Shown here piece by piece: positions 48,996 through 61,000 of a stretch of DNA of 64,000 nt; within the stretch, counting starts at the first letter, position 1, and every line of letters begins with the position of its first letter. A model generated the notes under the pieces. The model was not told the origin of the DNA, did not search any database, and saw only the letters and a program-made list of their open reading frames with translations. The translations under genes were made by a program, and so were the position numbers. Origin of the DNA: Tyto alba. Taxonomy: Eukaryota > Chordata > Aves > Strigiformes > Tytonidae. The stretch covers positions 40,107,518 through 40,171,517 of the forward strand of contig NW_024881313.1 of assembly GCF_018691265.1 (NCBI RefSeq), given 5' to 3'.

Positions 48996-50605
48996 CTGTG
49001 CCTTGGAAGGTTCATTGGTGCAGATGACGATGGGAGAATTTGCGTCACTCAGCTGCGGTAGGCATTGGAAAATAGCACGAAGGACTCAAGAGAAATGCAG
49101 CGCTGGTTTTCCCAGCTTCGGGGTGAGAAGCAACAAAGAGAAGATGCAAATGGGCATTGCGCATTTACATGAGCCTTAGACTTCCTTGGGTTTGGGTGGC
49201 TTTAGATCAGCCCTGGAACCGTGATGTATAAATATCTTTTTTTCCCTGATGTGTGACAGGCAGGCCAACTTCAGGTGTGCCTGAGATGACTATCAGGGGT
49301 CAGCTTGCTCTGTGTGTGACCAATGGATTGAGGGGCACTTTCAGATCTTGAGTGGCGTGGTAGCTGGCTGGAAGGACATTCCCCACGGTGATGGAATCAG
49401 CCTGGGGAGACAAGCTGATTGTCGTGGTGTCTCTTACATGCCTGGAGATAGATGTTATGAACCCAAACTGAGCAATGACCATGGAAGGTCAGCAGGACCA
49501 TGGGGCCCACAGCCATGGTGTCGGTGCTGACACAGGCCTAAAGTGCCAAACAACACGGACAGAAGGTGAAGGTAGGGATCACAGAAGATTGCGTATGGCC
49601 ACTGCAGAGTAGGGTTCCTGGCAAACAAGATCACCCCAAAAATAAGTTGAGTGGGTCACTTAGTGATTGCTGGGAAAGCATTCGAACACAGGGTATTTAG
49701 TTAGTAAAGCCAAAAATGGATAGAATAAGGTCTTAGGCTAGTGATGACAAGTTGCATGCATCCTGTTTCCAAAAAAAGAGCAATGGCCTTTTTCAGTGCA
49801 ATACTGAACCCAGAGCTCCTGGCAGCATCTTTAAAGAAATGTCCAAAAGTCACAATCAAAAATATTCCTTGATGGCAGAGATGGAGGAATTCCAGAGCCA
49901 GAAAAACTTACTCCTTTTGCCTCAAATAGCTGTTTCCCTTCTCTCATCTTGCTACTGATAATGCCAGCTCACCTGCAGAGTATAAATGCAAGCTGAACCT
50001 GCCTGACTTCAGGTTTCCTTTCACAGTTTTGTTTTCCATGTGCATATAATCATGACCCCAAAGTCTTGCTTCACTCTCACCTTCCTGCTCCATCTTACAG
50101 CTCTCCAATATCCTTCTGATTCCAATGAAATTCTTTCCCCTCTGTCTCTTGTTGACACACAAGTTTAGCCTCCAAATCAGGATGTGAGCAGGCACTGTTT
50201 GTCGTAATCCCTCCACCAACCTCACCCCACAAAGAATCTGTTTTCAAACAGACAAAAACTCATTAGCTGTTTTATGGGCTTGTTGATGCACACTAGTGGC
50301 TGACTTGTTTCTGAATCCAAAGTGAATTTCTGGAAAAGCTTTTAACTGTAGAGAATTGGTGTGGTTAGATACAGTGAGAAATTTTTAGGGATTTTTTTTT
50401 TTTTTTTCCCCTTCTCATACTTAGTATCTGCCTTTGTACATGATGAAAAGATCAAGTATAGTAGGGAGGCTTGGCTGTGATGGAGAGATCAGCAAGTCAT
50501 ATGTCCTGGGGCGGGTGATGGGGTGTTGAGAGCAGGGATCACCATCATTTGCAAGATAGCCTGGTGATTAGCAAAGTGGATTTTGAACAGGGCATGCAGT
50601 AGCAG

Positions 50606-50626
50606 AAAAAAAAAAAAAAAAAAAAA
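50606..50626. repeat. Poly(A) run, 21 nt
   Basis: Uninterrupted A21. Confidence 0.9.
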
Positions 50627-50924
50627 TCTCAGATCCAGCCAGGTGATCTTCTATTCCCCACCACAGAGCTCTGGCTCCAGCAGATAGAGTACTGGAAGGA
50701 AAACTTTGTTGAAACACTTGTTAAGGAGGTTATGACTTATCTGGAACATCTGTCCCTGCATAAGCCATGTCTGTTGACTTTATAAACTCCAAGAGTGGTG
50801 GTTAACAAGAAAAAAAAAAAAAAATAAAAAAGATTGGTATTTTAAACAGCTATTCTGAGACAGACAGATGGAGAGGATGCAGAGGTGCAGGAGGAAAGAG
50901 AGCAATTCACCCACCTCGCTTTCG

Positions 50925-51130
50925 GTGACAAGGGTGGGAACCACTCCCTCTGAGCTCATATCCCAGGCTCCCTTTATAGCCGCTGCGGAAAAACAGGCAC
51001 TTTTAAGGCATGATTCATGTGCCCTGTTTACGTGTCTACTTTAGGAGGAGATAAATCACGCCTGGCACTCTAGTCAACGCAACGACAGCTCTAGTAAACT
51101 AAACACTGCCAGTGCCCAGACACCAATTGG
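50925..51130. promoter_or_regulatory. Candidate conserved non-coding element
   Basis: A complex, homopolymer-free stretch with retained CpGs and cores such as TTTATAGCCGC, GTTTACGTG, GATAAATCACG and ACCAATTGGG. It contrasts with the poly(A)-rich flanks (A runs at 50606-50626 and near 50812). Texture-based call. Confidence 0.25.
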
Positions 51131-51485
51131 GACTTTTCCTTAGTATTAAAATCTTCTCACCTCCAGCATCGGGTAGCCCCATCCCAGCTACATATCAGGG
51201 ATGGTGCTTATCCAACTGCTGAGCCATACCCAGGAATATTCCTAGCCAAAGGTGTGCCAGGGACCCGCCAGCCCATCGCTCCGGTGCCTGCTGCAGGGCC
51301 AGAGGGGTTCCCCAGCAATAACTCATTCACTAACGAACACAAATACCATCTATTTTAAGCAGACCTCTGCTGGCGCTGAAGAGAGCCCAAGGTGACTAGT
51401 TCCAGTGGAGACATCTGCATTTAGTCAACTGAATCCTTTCTAAATGTTATTTTAAAAGGCTGCTGGCAGTTTATACTTGTCTGAT

Positions 51486-51495
<10 letters not shown>

Positions 51496-51518
<23 letters not shown>

Positions 51519-51522
51519 TTTT
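51496..51522. repeat. Poly(T) run, 27 nt
   Basis: Uninterrupted T27; a short CA repeat follows about 60 nt downstream (51584-51608). Confidence 0.9.
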
Positions 51523-52417
51523 CCGAAGCACAGTAACAACGGTGAAGACAAGTGTGAAAGCAAATAGAGGAAAATAATACAAGCACACACACACAGAGAT
51601 ACACACACTCCCCTAAGGCCTGTGGGACTTGCACTCCTAAAGGCACTTTTAGATAGATTAATTTAAAAAGCATCAGGTCAGATTACCCAGAGAAATTTAT
51701 TCTGATTTTTCAAGGGACCTTAAAGACTCAGCTTTCAGAAGGGCTTTACCTTTGCCTCGGCACCTCAGTAAAATCTGAAAAACCCATTAACATGCAACAA
51801 GCCCCAGTGCAGGATCCCTAGCTGGATTTTCCCAAGAGCACGCCATTCAGTCTCTTAAGCTTGTTGTAAATCACAGATGCTCAAGCTAACGTGGTGCAAG
51901 GAGGCTGAGCAGCCTGTCCCAGCACGGCACGACCATGCTAATCCACAGCCCAGGGTGGCAAGCCCAACATAGGGTTAACTTGACCCCAGTTATGCCACAC
52001 CAGGGCCACTGTCATCCCTTCTCATCCCACATCATAGACATGCCCAGGAGAGCCAAGACCCTCTCCACAAACCCCTTTGAGATCAGCAATGCCTTTCCCA
52101 AGCAAGAGGAATGCAGACAGTGTCCCCAAAAGTCTGACCTTTTGATCCCTGGACATTATTACACTGCATGTTGTTGATACCAGGACAAAGGAGCATAATG
52201 AGCAGGAATACCTTTAGGCTGGAAATTAGAAGCGGGGCTCCTAAAAAAACATAGAAATTCCTGAACAGCCTTCCAGTCAAGAGTTATGGAGATGAAGAAG
52301 CCTAAAATACAGCATTACTGCTCTGTAACAGGTGAAATGTCTGGATAGCCAGTGACCAGCCACAAACCCCCCGACATTTATACCAAATTTGCTCTGATTT
52401 CAGAAATAATATGCATC

Positions 52418-52492
52418 CTATCATAGAATATTAAAATGTTTTGGGTTGGAAGGGACCTTTAAAGGACATCTAGTCCAACCCCATCCTCTTTC
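52418..52492 (-). repeat. CR1 LINE 3' terminus
   Basis: ATCATAGAATATTAAAATGT then TTTTGGGTTGGAAGGGACCT, TTAAAGGACATCTAGTCCAA and CCCC is the reverse complement of the extreme CR1 3' end, so the element points left. Only the last 75 nt or so remain, typical of 5'-truncated CR1 insertions. Confidence 0.93.
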
Positions 52493-55029
52493 TTTACGCA
52501 TCAGAAGAGATTGTAGGTCTTTTCTTACTGCAGCTGCACCGGGAGCAGAGCCTTTGGTTGGTCAACTGGTGCAAACATCACCCTTCTGAATTCAGAGTGG
52601 GGTTCTGGGGGGAGCCTGGGATGGGATTGAACCCCGAAGGGATTCCCATCCCACCCGCTCATATACAGATGAGCACTGCCTTATGCATACACAGATGTAT
52701 GCACACACACACAGCCCTTGGGCACTGCCTGCACTCGGGGCTGTGGCTTTAGCTGCTCCCTTGGGTGCGCCAGTAAAAACTCTTAATGCACTTCCTTTTT
52801 GTCAGAGAGATGGTTGAGGAGCTTCGGGAGATCCTGGGTATGGTGAGTCCTCACAACTAATATGGCTAGCTTGCAAAACGAGAGCAATGAGCAAGAGGAG
52901 AGGGTTCCAGCTCCAACTGAGCTGACCTGAGAGTGAGCCGAAGCTGGAGCACTTCTATCATTTTCTGCTCAGGCAATTGTAGACTTCATCTCCACCATTA
53001 ACACTTTAGATCAGAAAAGAATGATTTAGTTTTTGTTGAGAATTTTTGCTCAGTGTTTTTATTTTATTGTGGCTGAAACTAGAAACTAGACCCCTTTTGA
53101 ACCGCGTATTTGATTTCTGATAAAATCCATTATTTCACTGCGCACAGTTTTGTTAAGCACCAACACAGACAGTGGATAAAATACATATTTAAATAGCTCT
53201 GGTGCTGATAAAGGGAGGGCTAGAGAAGTATTCCCATCTACTTGCAGAAAAACCTGAGTAATTTTATGTACTTAGACTGATACAGAATAATTTAAGGTAT
53301 ATTCTTGATTTCAGGGGCAGGGTTGGACCACCCATCACCTTGTCCCATTGGACCTTTAACCCACCACTGTGAAAAAAAATACAGCAGTCAGTTCTTTAAG
53401 GCCACGAGGGATGCTGAGATTCTTTGCTGTATTTGAACAAGCATCTCTTGAAACTCTCCGTGTCTTAGGATATGTGATGCAGCCAGGCTGAGATGGGGAG
53501 TGGGCATTTTAGCTGAATTTGTTCACATTTAGAGTCTCACCCTGGGACTATTATGTATTGCTTCTTGTGCTGATTTCTCTATTAATTTGAATTTTTCCCT
53601 CTGATGTGGTTCAGCCACTTTTGCTCCAGTGTTGCTTATCTTGGTAATAAGTCATTTCTCCTTCTAAAGTACCTAAAGCATATATGTATTGAATCACACC
53701 AAAATCAGCTCAGCCGTCTTTCTTCCTTGGCCTGTGAGATGTAACCAGTTGGTCAGGTGTCAGTCGTGGTGGCCATGATGCTTGGGAATGGCCAAGTTAC
53801 AATAGTGGGAGTCCTTCTCCTTCCCACATCATGTCATGGAAACACCACTCTGCTTCCATTTCGGAAGCTCTGCCAGGTGGAAGAGGAGAGGGGAAAGCTG
53901 CTTCTTCTTCTAGTGAATCTGCTTCTTCACTACATCATCTTCTCTCTCAGCCTTGCTGTGCTGTTGATGAAAAGATCATCTTTGGTCACCATGATTAAAA
54001 GGGTTTGCAGATCTCAAGAGTGTGCTAAGCCCCAGTGAGACACAGAAGCAGCAGAAGAAGCTGGGATCTAACAGGTGGTTGGAATAATCAGTTACTAGCG
54101 TTTCACATCAGAGAACCGCGCAGCACATTACTATCCCAACCGCTAATTAAAATTGCAAGCACCCCGCTGAAGTGGCAAGATGCATTGTAGCAGCTGGTCA
54201 GAACGTTTCCCTCAGCATTTTTGCTTTCCCAATGAAAAATGGCTTCTTGATGAAATGGGAATGTTGACTGAAAAGCTTTTTTCATAGGAAAAAAAAAATC
54301 CTCTTTTTTTTTTTTTTTCTTTTTCTTCTGAAAAAGCATAAAATCTGTCTTCCTCCTTCACAGAGCAAAAATTTGAACCTAGGTAAAAAATCAGCTATTC
54401 AGAGCAAATAGATTTGTCTAATATTTGTATGTTTACATTTTTTTTTTTTTTTTTGCCATGAAAGCCTACAAGAGCACAGAGAAACAGCAACATTCCTAAT
54501 GGTGCCAACTTCTTTTGTTGCAGAACTAACTGCTCTTCAAGTAGCTCTGTGCCTTTTTCCTTACAGCCAAAAACCACAGACCCACCAGCAAGGGAAAAGA
54601 AAGAAAGACCCCAGAGTCCTGGCAGCAAGTCCTGTGTGTGTTAAAGCATTTTACCTAGATGCAAGCCAGTGATTCCCTATGAACCAGCCTTGCAGCTCCT
54701 AGGAATGACATAATACTTTGGCATCTTTTTGATTAGGTTTTCTCATGGGAATCTATTTCTAAATTTGCCATTTTGTAGTGCTCAGAACTTCTGCTGAATG
54801 GGAAAGAACACGCCGATATTAATTTTGTCATTGACATTTTTGTGTAGAGAAGAGACTGAGGATGCAAAGAATATGAGAAACGCTCCACACAGGGTTCGTG
54901 TAGACACCTGCAGTGTCTTTCTGTATCTTTATAGATAATGGAAATCTTGTTCATGCTGTAAATGTACGTGAGGCACTATGTAACCTCACCTGAAAGCAGA
55001 TATTTAAAATAGAGTTGATCAGTCATAGC

Positions 55030-55095
55030 TATCAAGTGTCTGTTTCTCCTCATCGACTTCAAAGGGAGTGCAGAGCTTGAATGTAGATATCTGAG
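55030..55095. repeat. Ancient amniote repeat relic
   Basis: CAAGTGTCTG, CATCGACTTCAAAGGGAGTG, then TGTAGATATCTGAGCTGG matches the common reptile/bird repeat pattern 'ggtgtctaa...catcgacttcaaagggagtta...aaatatctttgagg'. Short, diverged. Confidence 0.45.
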
Positions 55096-56267
55096 CTGGA
55101 GGTGCTCAGAGTTACATGGGATGGATCTCTGCAATATCCTAGAGAGACCTATAGGTGAGAATATGTACCTTCCTTTCCACATTGTACCCCACCAGGTGCT
55201 GTTGCGTACCCTTGTTATAGCAGTTTTGATTTCTTCATACTGCTTCATGAAAATATGCTTCTGGTGTGAGGAGGAAGAGAGCTTTGCTCAGATCCAGACT
55301 TCTGTCCCTGGCTTGTTTCCCAAATCCCTTACACCCTTTTTGGAAACCTTACCCTTATCTTTGCCTACTTGCATTGTGCCAACTTATGTCCACTGTGTAA
55401 TTTACACCATTGCTGACCTGATATGAGAATTTGGCTTCTGGAGATCCACCATGTTTGCCCCATCGGGGCTTAAACAGTAGGGTGTGTTATTTCTTCTGAT
55501 AATCTACCTTACCCTACTTCTTGTGCTTTCCATGGAAATCTGCCTAAACCTGGTTTTGCCTCTGTTTATGACTAGTCCGGAACAGCGCTGCCCGCTGAAA
55601 TCAGTCACTTGGGTCATAGGTGGGTCAAACAAGCATTGACTCACGGAGCAAAGCCATCACACAACCTGCAGTCAGGGCTGAGAACAGACACACCTATGAG
55701 GAAAAGGTGCCCAGAGACATCTGTCTTGTGTCTCATAGCAAAAGATCCAGGGCATTTTCTGAGCAAATTCAACCGGGAGACAAAATAAGACATTGAGAAA
55801 CCTTCAGAGGTTTACCAGACTAAGGAGTTTGTTGTTACAAGAGAGGTATGGAAACCTAGAGCTGCAGTCAGATCCAGGGGACTGGATGTTTGAAGACACA
55901 GTGAGTATTTCCAGGATTACAGCTATAAAAAGTGAGTTGGAAAGGAAGGAAGAGTCGGGGGGAATCTGTAACCTCAGCCTGCAAGTTTCTAATGATGAGG
56001 GGTGGAGAACCACCTCTTGAAAATGGCTATTCCAGAATATCATTCTCAGGTTATCTCTCAGCTTTCCCAAAACATCTGAGGGGGTTTCCAGTCTTATCTG
56101 CTCTTCTGTGATTTCTACTCTCAGCAGTCATTGTTGGCTATGCTGTAGAGCAAGGCTGAAAGGTGCCTGGGTTGACAAAGGGTCCATCACACTCACGCTG
56201 TTCCGCTGTTCCCCTGATCCAGCCCATTTGGGTAGACTTCTGTAAGGCATCTGATAAATTGGAAAAG

Positions 56268-56289
56268 AAAAAAAAAAAAAAAAAAAAAA
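56268..56289. repeat. Poly(A) run, 22 nt
   Basis: Uninterrupted A22. Confidence 0.9.
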
Positions 56290-57470
56290 GCTTTTTGGCC
56301 TCTGAACATGGAGAGGAGAGGCTCGCTCTCTTCCCCAGAGGGCAGTGAGCCAGACAACTGTCTGACTGTCACAAATCATTACTGCCAAATGAACAGCATC
56401 ACATTTTAGTCCAATAAAGAAGGGTACACAAGCCCAGGCATTACCAAGCCCCCGATTTGGGATGCTGTTTAATGAAAATAGGTCTGATAGCTCAGTGCCT
56501 GAATCCACCGGTGGATGGTGGGAGCATGGCAACGTCTCAGAGGGGGCCAATGTGTTGGAACTGTAGTGGGGCTGAGGAATAGGGTGGGAAAACACAGGAA
56601 GGTGACATATGTCAAGGCCACAACAGTAATTATATGATTTTCCTCTATGATCTCTTTTAACTCTATTTTCTGCCACCCTGCTAGCCTGTTTGCAGGACAC
56701 CCAAGGAGGTGCAGATTGAGTCACTACATTCTTGTCCACACTAGCCTAGAGTAAATGCTGTGGGTCTCACCCAGGTGAGGGAGATTCTACAGGCAGGAGG
56801 AGAAACAGACTCCTTGGAATAAAAATAATCAATGTCTGTAGGAAGCAGGATCCTGAGCCACACTTACAAGAAAAATTGAACTCAGCCATCACCCAAGATT
56901 TTACCACTGCACACAGAAATGGAGGGATGTCTTTTATTTACCCCAAGCCTTTTGCAAGGGAAGAGATCTTGGCACAAGCCACGAGCTCTTTTCTGCAGCA
57001 CATGGGGAACCTTCAAAATAAAAACAGGTGTTCGTGTTGATTTGGTTTTTTCGTTGCTCCTAGAAACTACCTCGATTTGCAGGGTTTTTACTGTCACAGT
57101 GGTCTTAGTTAATATAATGGACAAAGACGTCACAGTCAAGAGAAACCTGGTTTTCCTGGAAAGCTTAATACCATGAAAGCGCTTTGCGGCTGCTCTCCAG
57201 GAACAGCAGCTTGCTGGTGTCAGCATCCTCTGGCACAACAGCTACAGGACCAATAGGGCTCTGGCTGCCTGAGTGGTTATATTTTGCTGCCTGTGCTTAT
57301 CATGCTGACTCACAACAAACAGGATCAGCCCATTGCTGTCTTCTCCAGCCGGTGGTTATCCACATGCAAAAAGCATCAGCCTACTCTAGTGGGTTGGCTG
57401 AATATTTGAACAGTCCTGGGCAAGCATCTAGGCTCTGAGACAAATGGGGAGAAACTTCCTTCAGGATTAG

Positions 57471-57489
57471 AAAAAAAAAAAAAAAAAAA
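57471..57489. repeat. Poly(A) run, 19 nt
   Basis: Uninterrupted A19. Confidence 0.9.
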
Positions 57490-57985
57490 CAAACCAAAAG
57501 TGAAGTAACATCTGCAGAAACTTGAATGTGGGCTGGATTGCTTCCTCTGTTGCTGCACGACCCTCCACCATCCCAGAACTAGGATCCAGAACAGATCCAT
57601 GCTCCCAGGACCTCCTTGAGTCCTAAGGAAATCTCTACTGCAGTTTTTAGGTCCTGGCCATCTGAGACATGCTGAGATGACTTTCTTTGTTAGTTGTGTC
57701 TTTTTTGCTTGGCACCTTTGTTCCCAAGGACGCTAGCAGGAGATATTGTCATGTACTGTGATAGGCAGTCCATTAGTCATCTGGTTAAAACTGTCACACA
57801 CACAAATTTCAGTATGAGATCTCCCTTTCCATTAGAGCAGATAATCTTTGTGGCCCATCTTAGGCAGATGATAAGATATGGACCTGTCATAAAGCCTTCA
57901 GGACTCCACTAAGATAAAATGTTTCCCGTGCACAAGCATTAAATGGTTTTCCTAAGAACATAAAAGAAGACAAAGTCACAGAAGG

Positions 57986-58075
57986 GATTTCATCCCTGCT
58001 GTACAACCGGGGAAAGTGGGGAAGCTTACCCAGCATAGCAAGGAATAGAAACCACATTTCTGGTGGTCTAGCATA
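57986..58075 (-). repeat. MIR-type SINE relic
   Basis: CATCCCTGCTGTACAACCGG, GGAAAGTGGGGAAGCTTACC, CAGCATAGCAAGGAATAGAA, ACCACATTTCTGGTGGTCTA follows the antisense order of tRNA-derived MIR-like SINEs ('ttacagatgaggaaactgag', 'taagtgacttgccc', 'gaatagaacccag...ctctagtc'). Confidence 0.4.
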
Positions 58076-61000
58076 GGATGGTGAGCAATCAGTGGGTCTA
58101 ATCCACCTTGTGCACATCAGCCCTGTTGCTCTACATGGGAAAGGGACCTAGCGCACAGCAACGGTGCGGGGGTTGACCCCCCCTCAAAAGCCTCCTCCCA
58201 CCTCCCACACCAGCTGCAAAACCTCCTGTGGACAACGAAGCCGATGATGTATTTCTGCAGCAAAAGCTGGGAAGACCTGAGAGTGCCTCTAACGTGATCG
58301 CGGAGGGGAGCCAACTCCTTGTGTACCCGGTGAGGCTTTCCTGGCACCGACCAAGGAATGCTGGCACCGCCAGCTCCTCCAGAGCTATTAACAGTGCCGC
58401 ACGCTCCGGGGCTGCAGAGAATACTTGCATTGTGTCGCAGCTGCCCTTGGAGATCCCACCAGGCCATGCTCTTCCACGCCACCCACCACAGAGTTCCACC
58501 ACACCGGGCCAGGGCTCTGCGTTTCAGTCCCGGGGTTGGGAAGAGGTTCTGGCAGAACAAAAATTCAGAAATTCAGGCTCCGATTCATGCAACCCTCCCC
58601 CCTCCCCTCATTATACTCCCTCTCCTGCTCTGAAGGTTTGTTTGCGCTTGCCTACGTGCAGATGAGGAGAAGTTCAGATTAGCATCACAGCAATGGGATT
58701 GTGTGCAGCCTGTCTTGGAGGGCTGGCCACCCCAAACACCCTGCACGAGCCACAGCAATTTGCACATCCTCTCCTGCCAGAAGTCTGTAGCTTCTACTGA
58801 CTCCCCCTAAAGCCATTTAGACTCTGTTCCTGAATCCACAACACTATTTAAACTCTCAGCATTCATCTAGGTACCTGCAGATCTCAGTTCCACTGTAGGT
58901 CTGAACCTGTATCTTGCTGTAAGAATTCAAAATGAAGTCTCCACGTACCAAAGATAATTTTAACAAGGACCAAACCAGCCTATCTCAGAGTCTTTTTCAT
59001 AGCTTCCTGCTTTTGGATGCTGCAGATCTGATTTCAGCCCTGTAAAAGCAGTGACTGAGACGCAGCGACTACCGCTATAAGTTATAAATAAACTGGAGAG
59101 GTTCCTGGGTTCCTGGTTCTGTGTTCATGACTATCATCTCAGACATTAAACACTGAGCATGGTTCCTTGGCTGCTTTTCACCTGGGTGAAAGACCCTCTC
59201 CCCGTGCATCATGCATCATTCCTACACCACAGTTTGGCTCCTTTAGAGGGTGCAAGAGTTTGCCAGAAAGGATGTGGCTTGTCCCATACACCTCAGGGGC
59301 AGAGAACAGTGTTGGACCATTCGATTCACCCATGCAGACCCATAACATCTTTCCTAAGCACGATTCTCTGGCGCTTGGCTGGAAGAACACATTCTGCTCT
59401 GGACGGTGTCCGTAACCGAGATCCTTCCCCTGGTTGCAGACATGCTCAGACACAGTTGGGTAGCCAAATGCCAGCGCAGACAAACAGGCCTTATGTGGAT
59501 GATATCTAGTTCGGGAAGGAGGTGATCCCTCACACCCTGGGAATGTTTATTTGTCTGCACTGATCTCTAAACTTAGGCGATATGAAGCCCATCGATGCAC
59601 ATTTATGGGCGCACCATAGTCACAGCTGCCTGACCCCCGCCATGGCAGCTACCCTCACTGAGGGACTATCTTCCTGACAAAACCCATCTTGGCATCTGTT
59701 CTTGCTGTGCCTTAACCTTGTGTTGCCATTGATCACTAGTACCTCACCTCAGGTACCAGCCAGGTTGCTCAGCACATCCCACACAGGAGGGTACATGGAG
59801 GTGCACCCCGGAGAGAAGAGATATTGCCCCTCTGCTGCGAGCTCTCTGAGCCACCGAGGCTTCTCTGCTTTTGGCTGTGGCTGCTGGCACACGCAGTGCA
59901 GAGGGGGAAATGGCGTTCAGCCCGTACCTGCCTGGCCCACAGCCTTGGCACAGCGTGCTCAGGGCATGAATGCCTCGTCTCCCTGCGGTCTGTGTGCAGT
60001 AGCATCCCGCCAGCAGACGTGACCTGGCACGAATAAATCCCAAACCCTAGCACTGGGGCAGCAGGCTGAGGGATGTGGGATTGACCATTTGCAGCAGAAA
60101 TGTCTCAGGAGCATCCACCAAGCCCCTTCATGGACATCAAAAATTGGAAGAATTAATTTAGCTCCCAACTGACTTCTTCCTCAGATTGGAGGGAAGAACA
60201 GAGGGATGCACCAAGCCAGCTCTGTGTTGTGCCTCTGTTACATCTGTGTGTGTTTCTGGCTGGGGAATTGCTGGGACTAGAGGCTGGACACATCTGGATG
60301 CCTGGCACTGAAAGAGCAAAATGCACAGAGGGCTCTGGAAAGGAGCAGGTTAGCCTGACCTAAAGGCTTCCTGGTGTCACAGGTCTCCAAGCTGCAGTAA
60401 GGAGGGCATGCCAAGACTTTGCCTCCCTTGCAAAATTCATGGGCTGCATGGGGTCACGGTGTGATCTTGTGCTTGATCACTGTCCAGGGCTCAGCAGCCT
60501 GCTGTAAGATGAAGAGTTGATGTTTTGAAAGGGGAAAAAGAAAAAAAAAAAAAAAAGGAAAAAATCAAAAAAAAACAAAAAAGAAGTCAATCATCGCACT
60601 GTCTGGAGCAGCTGCACTGGAAATTCAGTCAAGCCTTCGAGCAAAAAGGCTGATGATTTGCCAGTGTGAAGGCTGTAGTGCAGCAGTTCAGGCTGCAGGA
60701 GCTGTTTTCTCATTTTCTGTTGCAAGCAGAGCTCCCCCTGACACCAATGGAAGAGCTTTTAATGCTTCTGCAGCTTGTTACTGCTCATTGTAGCTGTCTG
60801 CTCTGAAATCTGTCTTTTCCTCTCCTTTCACCGCTCCCTCTCCCAGTGAGAGATATTTGCACAATGAAGTTAGAGGTAGTCAAAACAGATAAAGCAAGGA
60901 AAGGCGAGCAGGTTTGCTGTGCCTGGGGGGAAACTGAGGCAGAAAGAATGCCACCTGCACTGACTTTTCTAACTCCCAGTGATACAGATGTAATTAGCTT

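Larger units (their letters stand above)
43161..52417 (+). other. Presumed intron 1, no exon seen
   Basis: Contains a MIR-type relic, an ancient amniote repeat, an AATTAG-rich candidate element, several A/T runs (50392-50407, 50606-50626, 51496-51522) and the longest chance frame in the window (249 codons, minus strand, 47154-47903). No paired splice sites with a convincing protein were found. Confidence 0.5.
52493..57985 (+). other. Presumed intron 1, no exon seen
   Basis: Includes a small hairpin (TGCATAC-ACAGAT-GTATGCA, 52684-52703), T runs at 54304-54318 and 54438-54454, A runs at 56268-56289 and 57471-57489, and an ancient repeat at 55030-55095. A 203-codon minus-strand frame (56128-56739) is partly poly(Phe) from the A22 run and is not a gene. 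Confidence 0.5.

Noticed and set aside
52684..52703. Perfect 7-bp hairpin TGCATAC/GTATGCA
   Set aside because: Small stem beside a CA repeat; such palindromes arise often by chance and there is no sign of a terminator, miRNA or transposon end.
56128..56739. 203-codon minus-strand frame
   Set aside because: Part of the frame is poly(Phe) translated from the A22 run; no other support.
58117..58665. Overlapping frames of 123-147 codons in several phases
   Set aside because: A GC-richer segment lowers stop frequency in all frames at once. A real exon would favour one frame and show splice sites.
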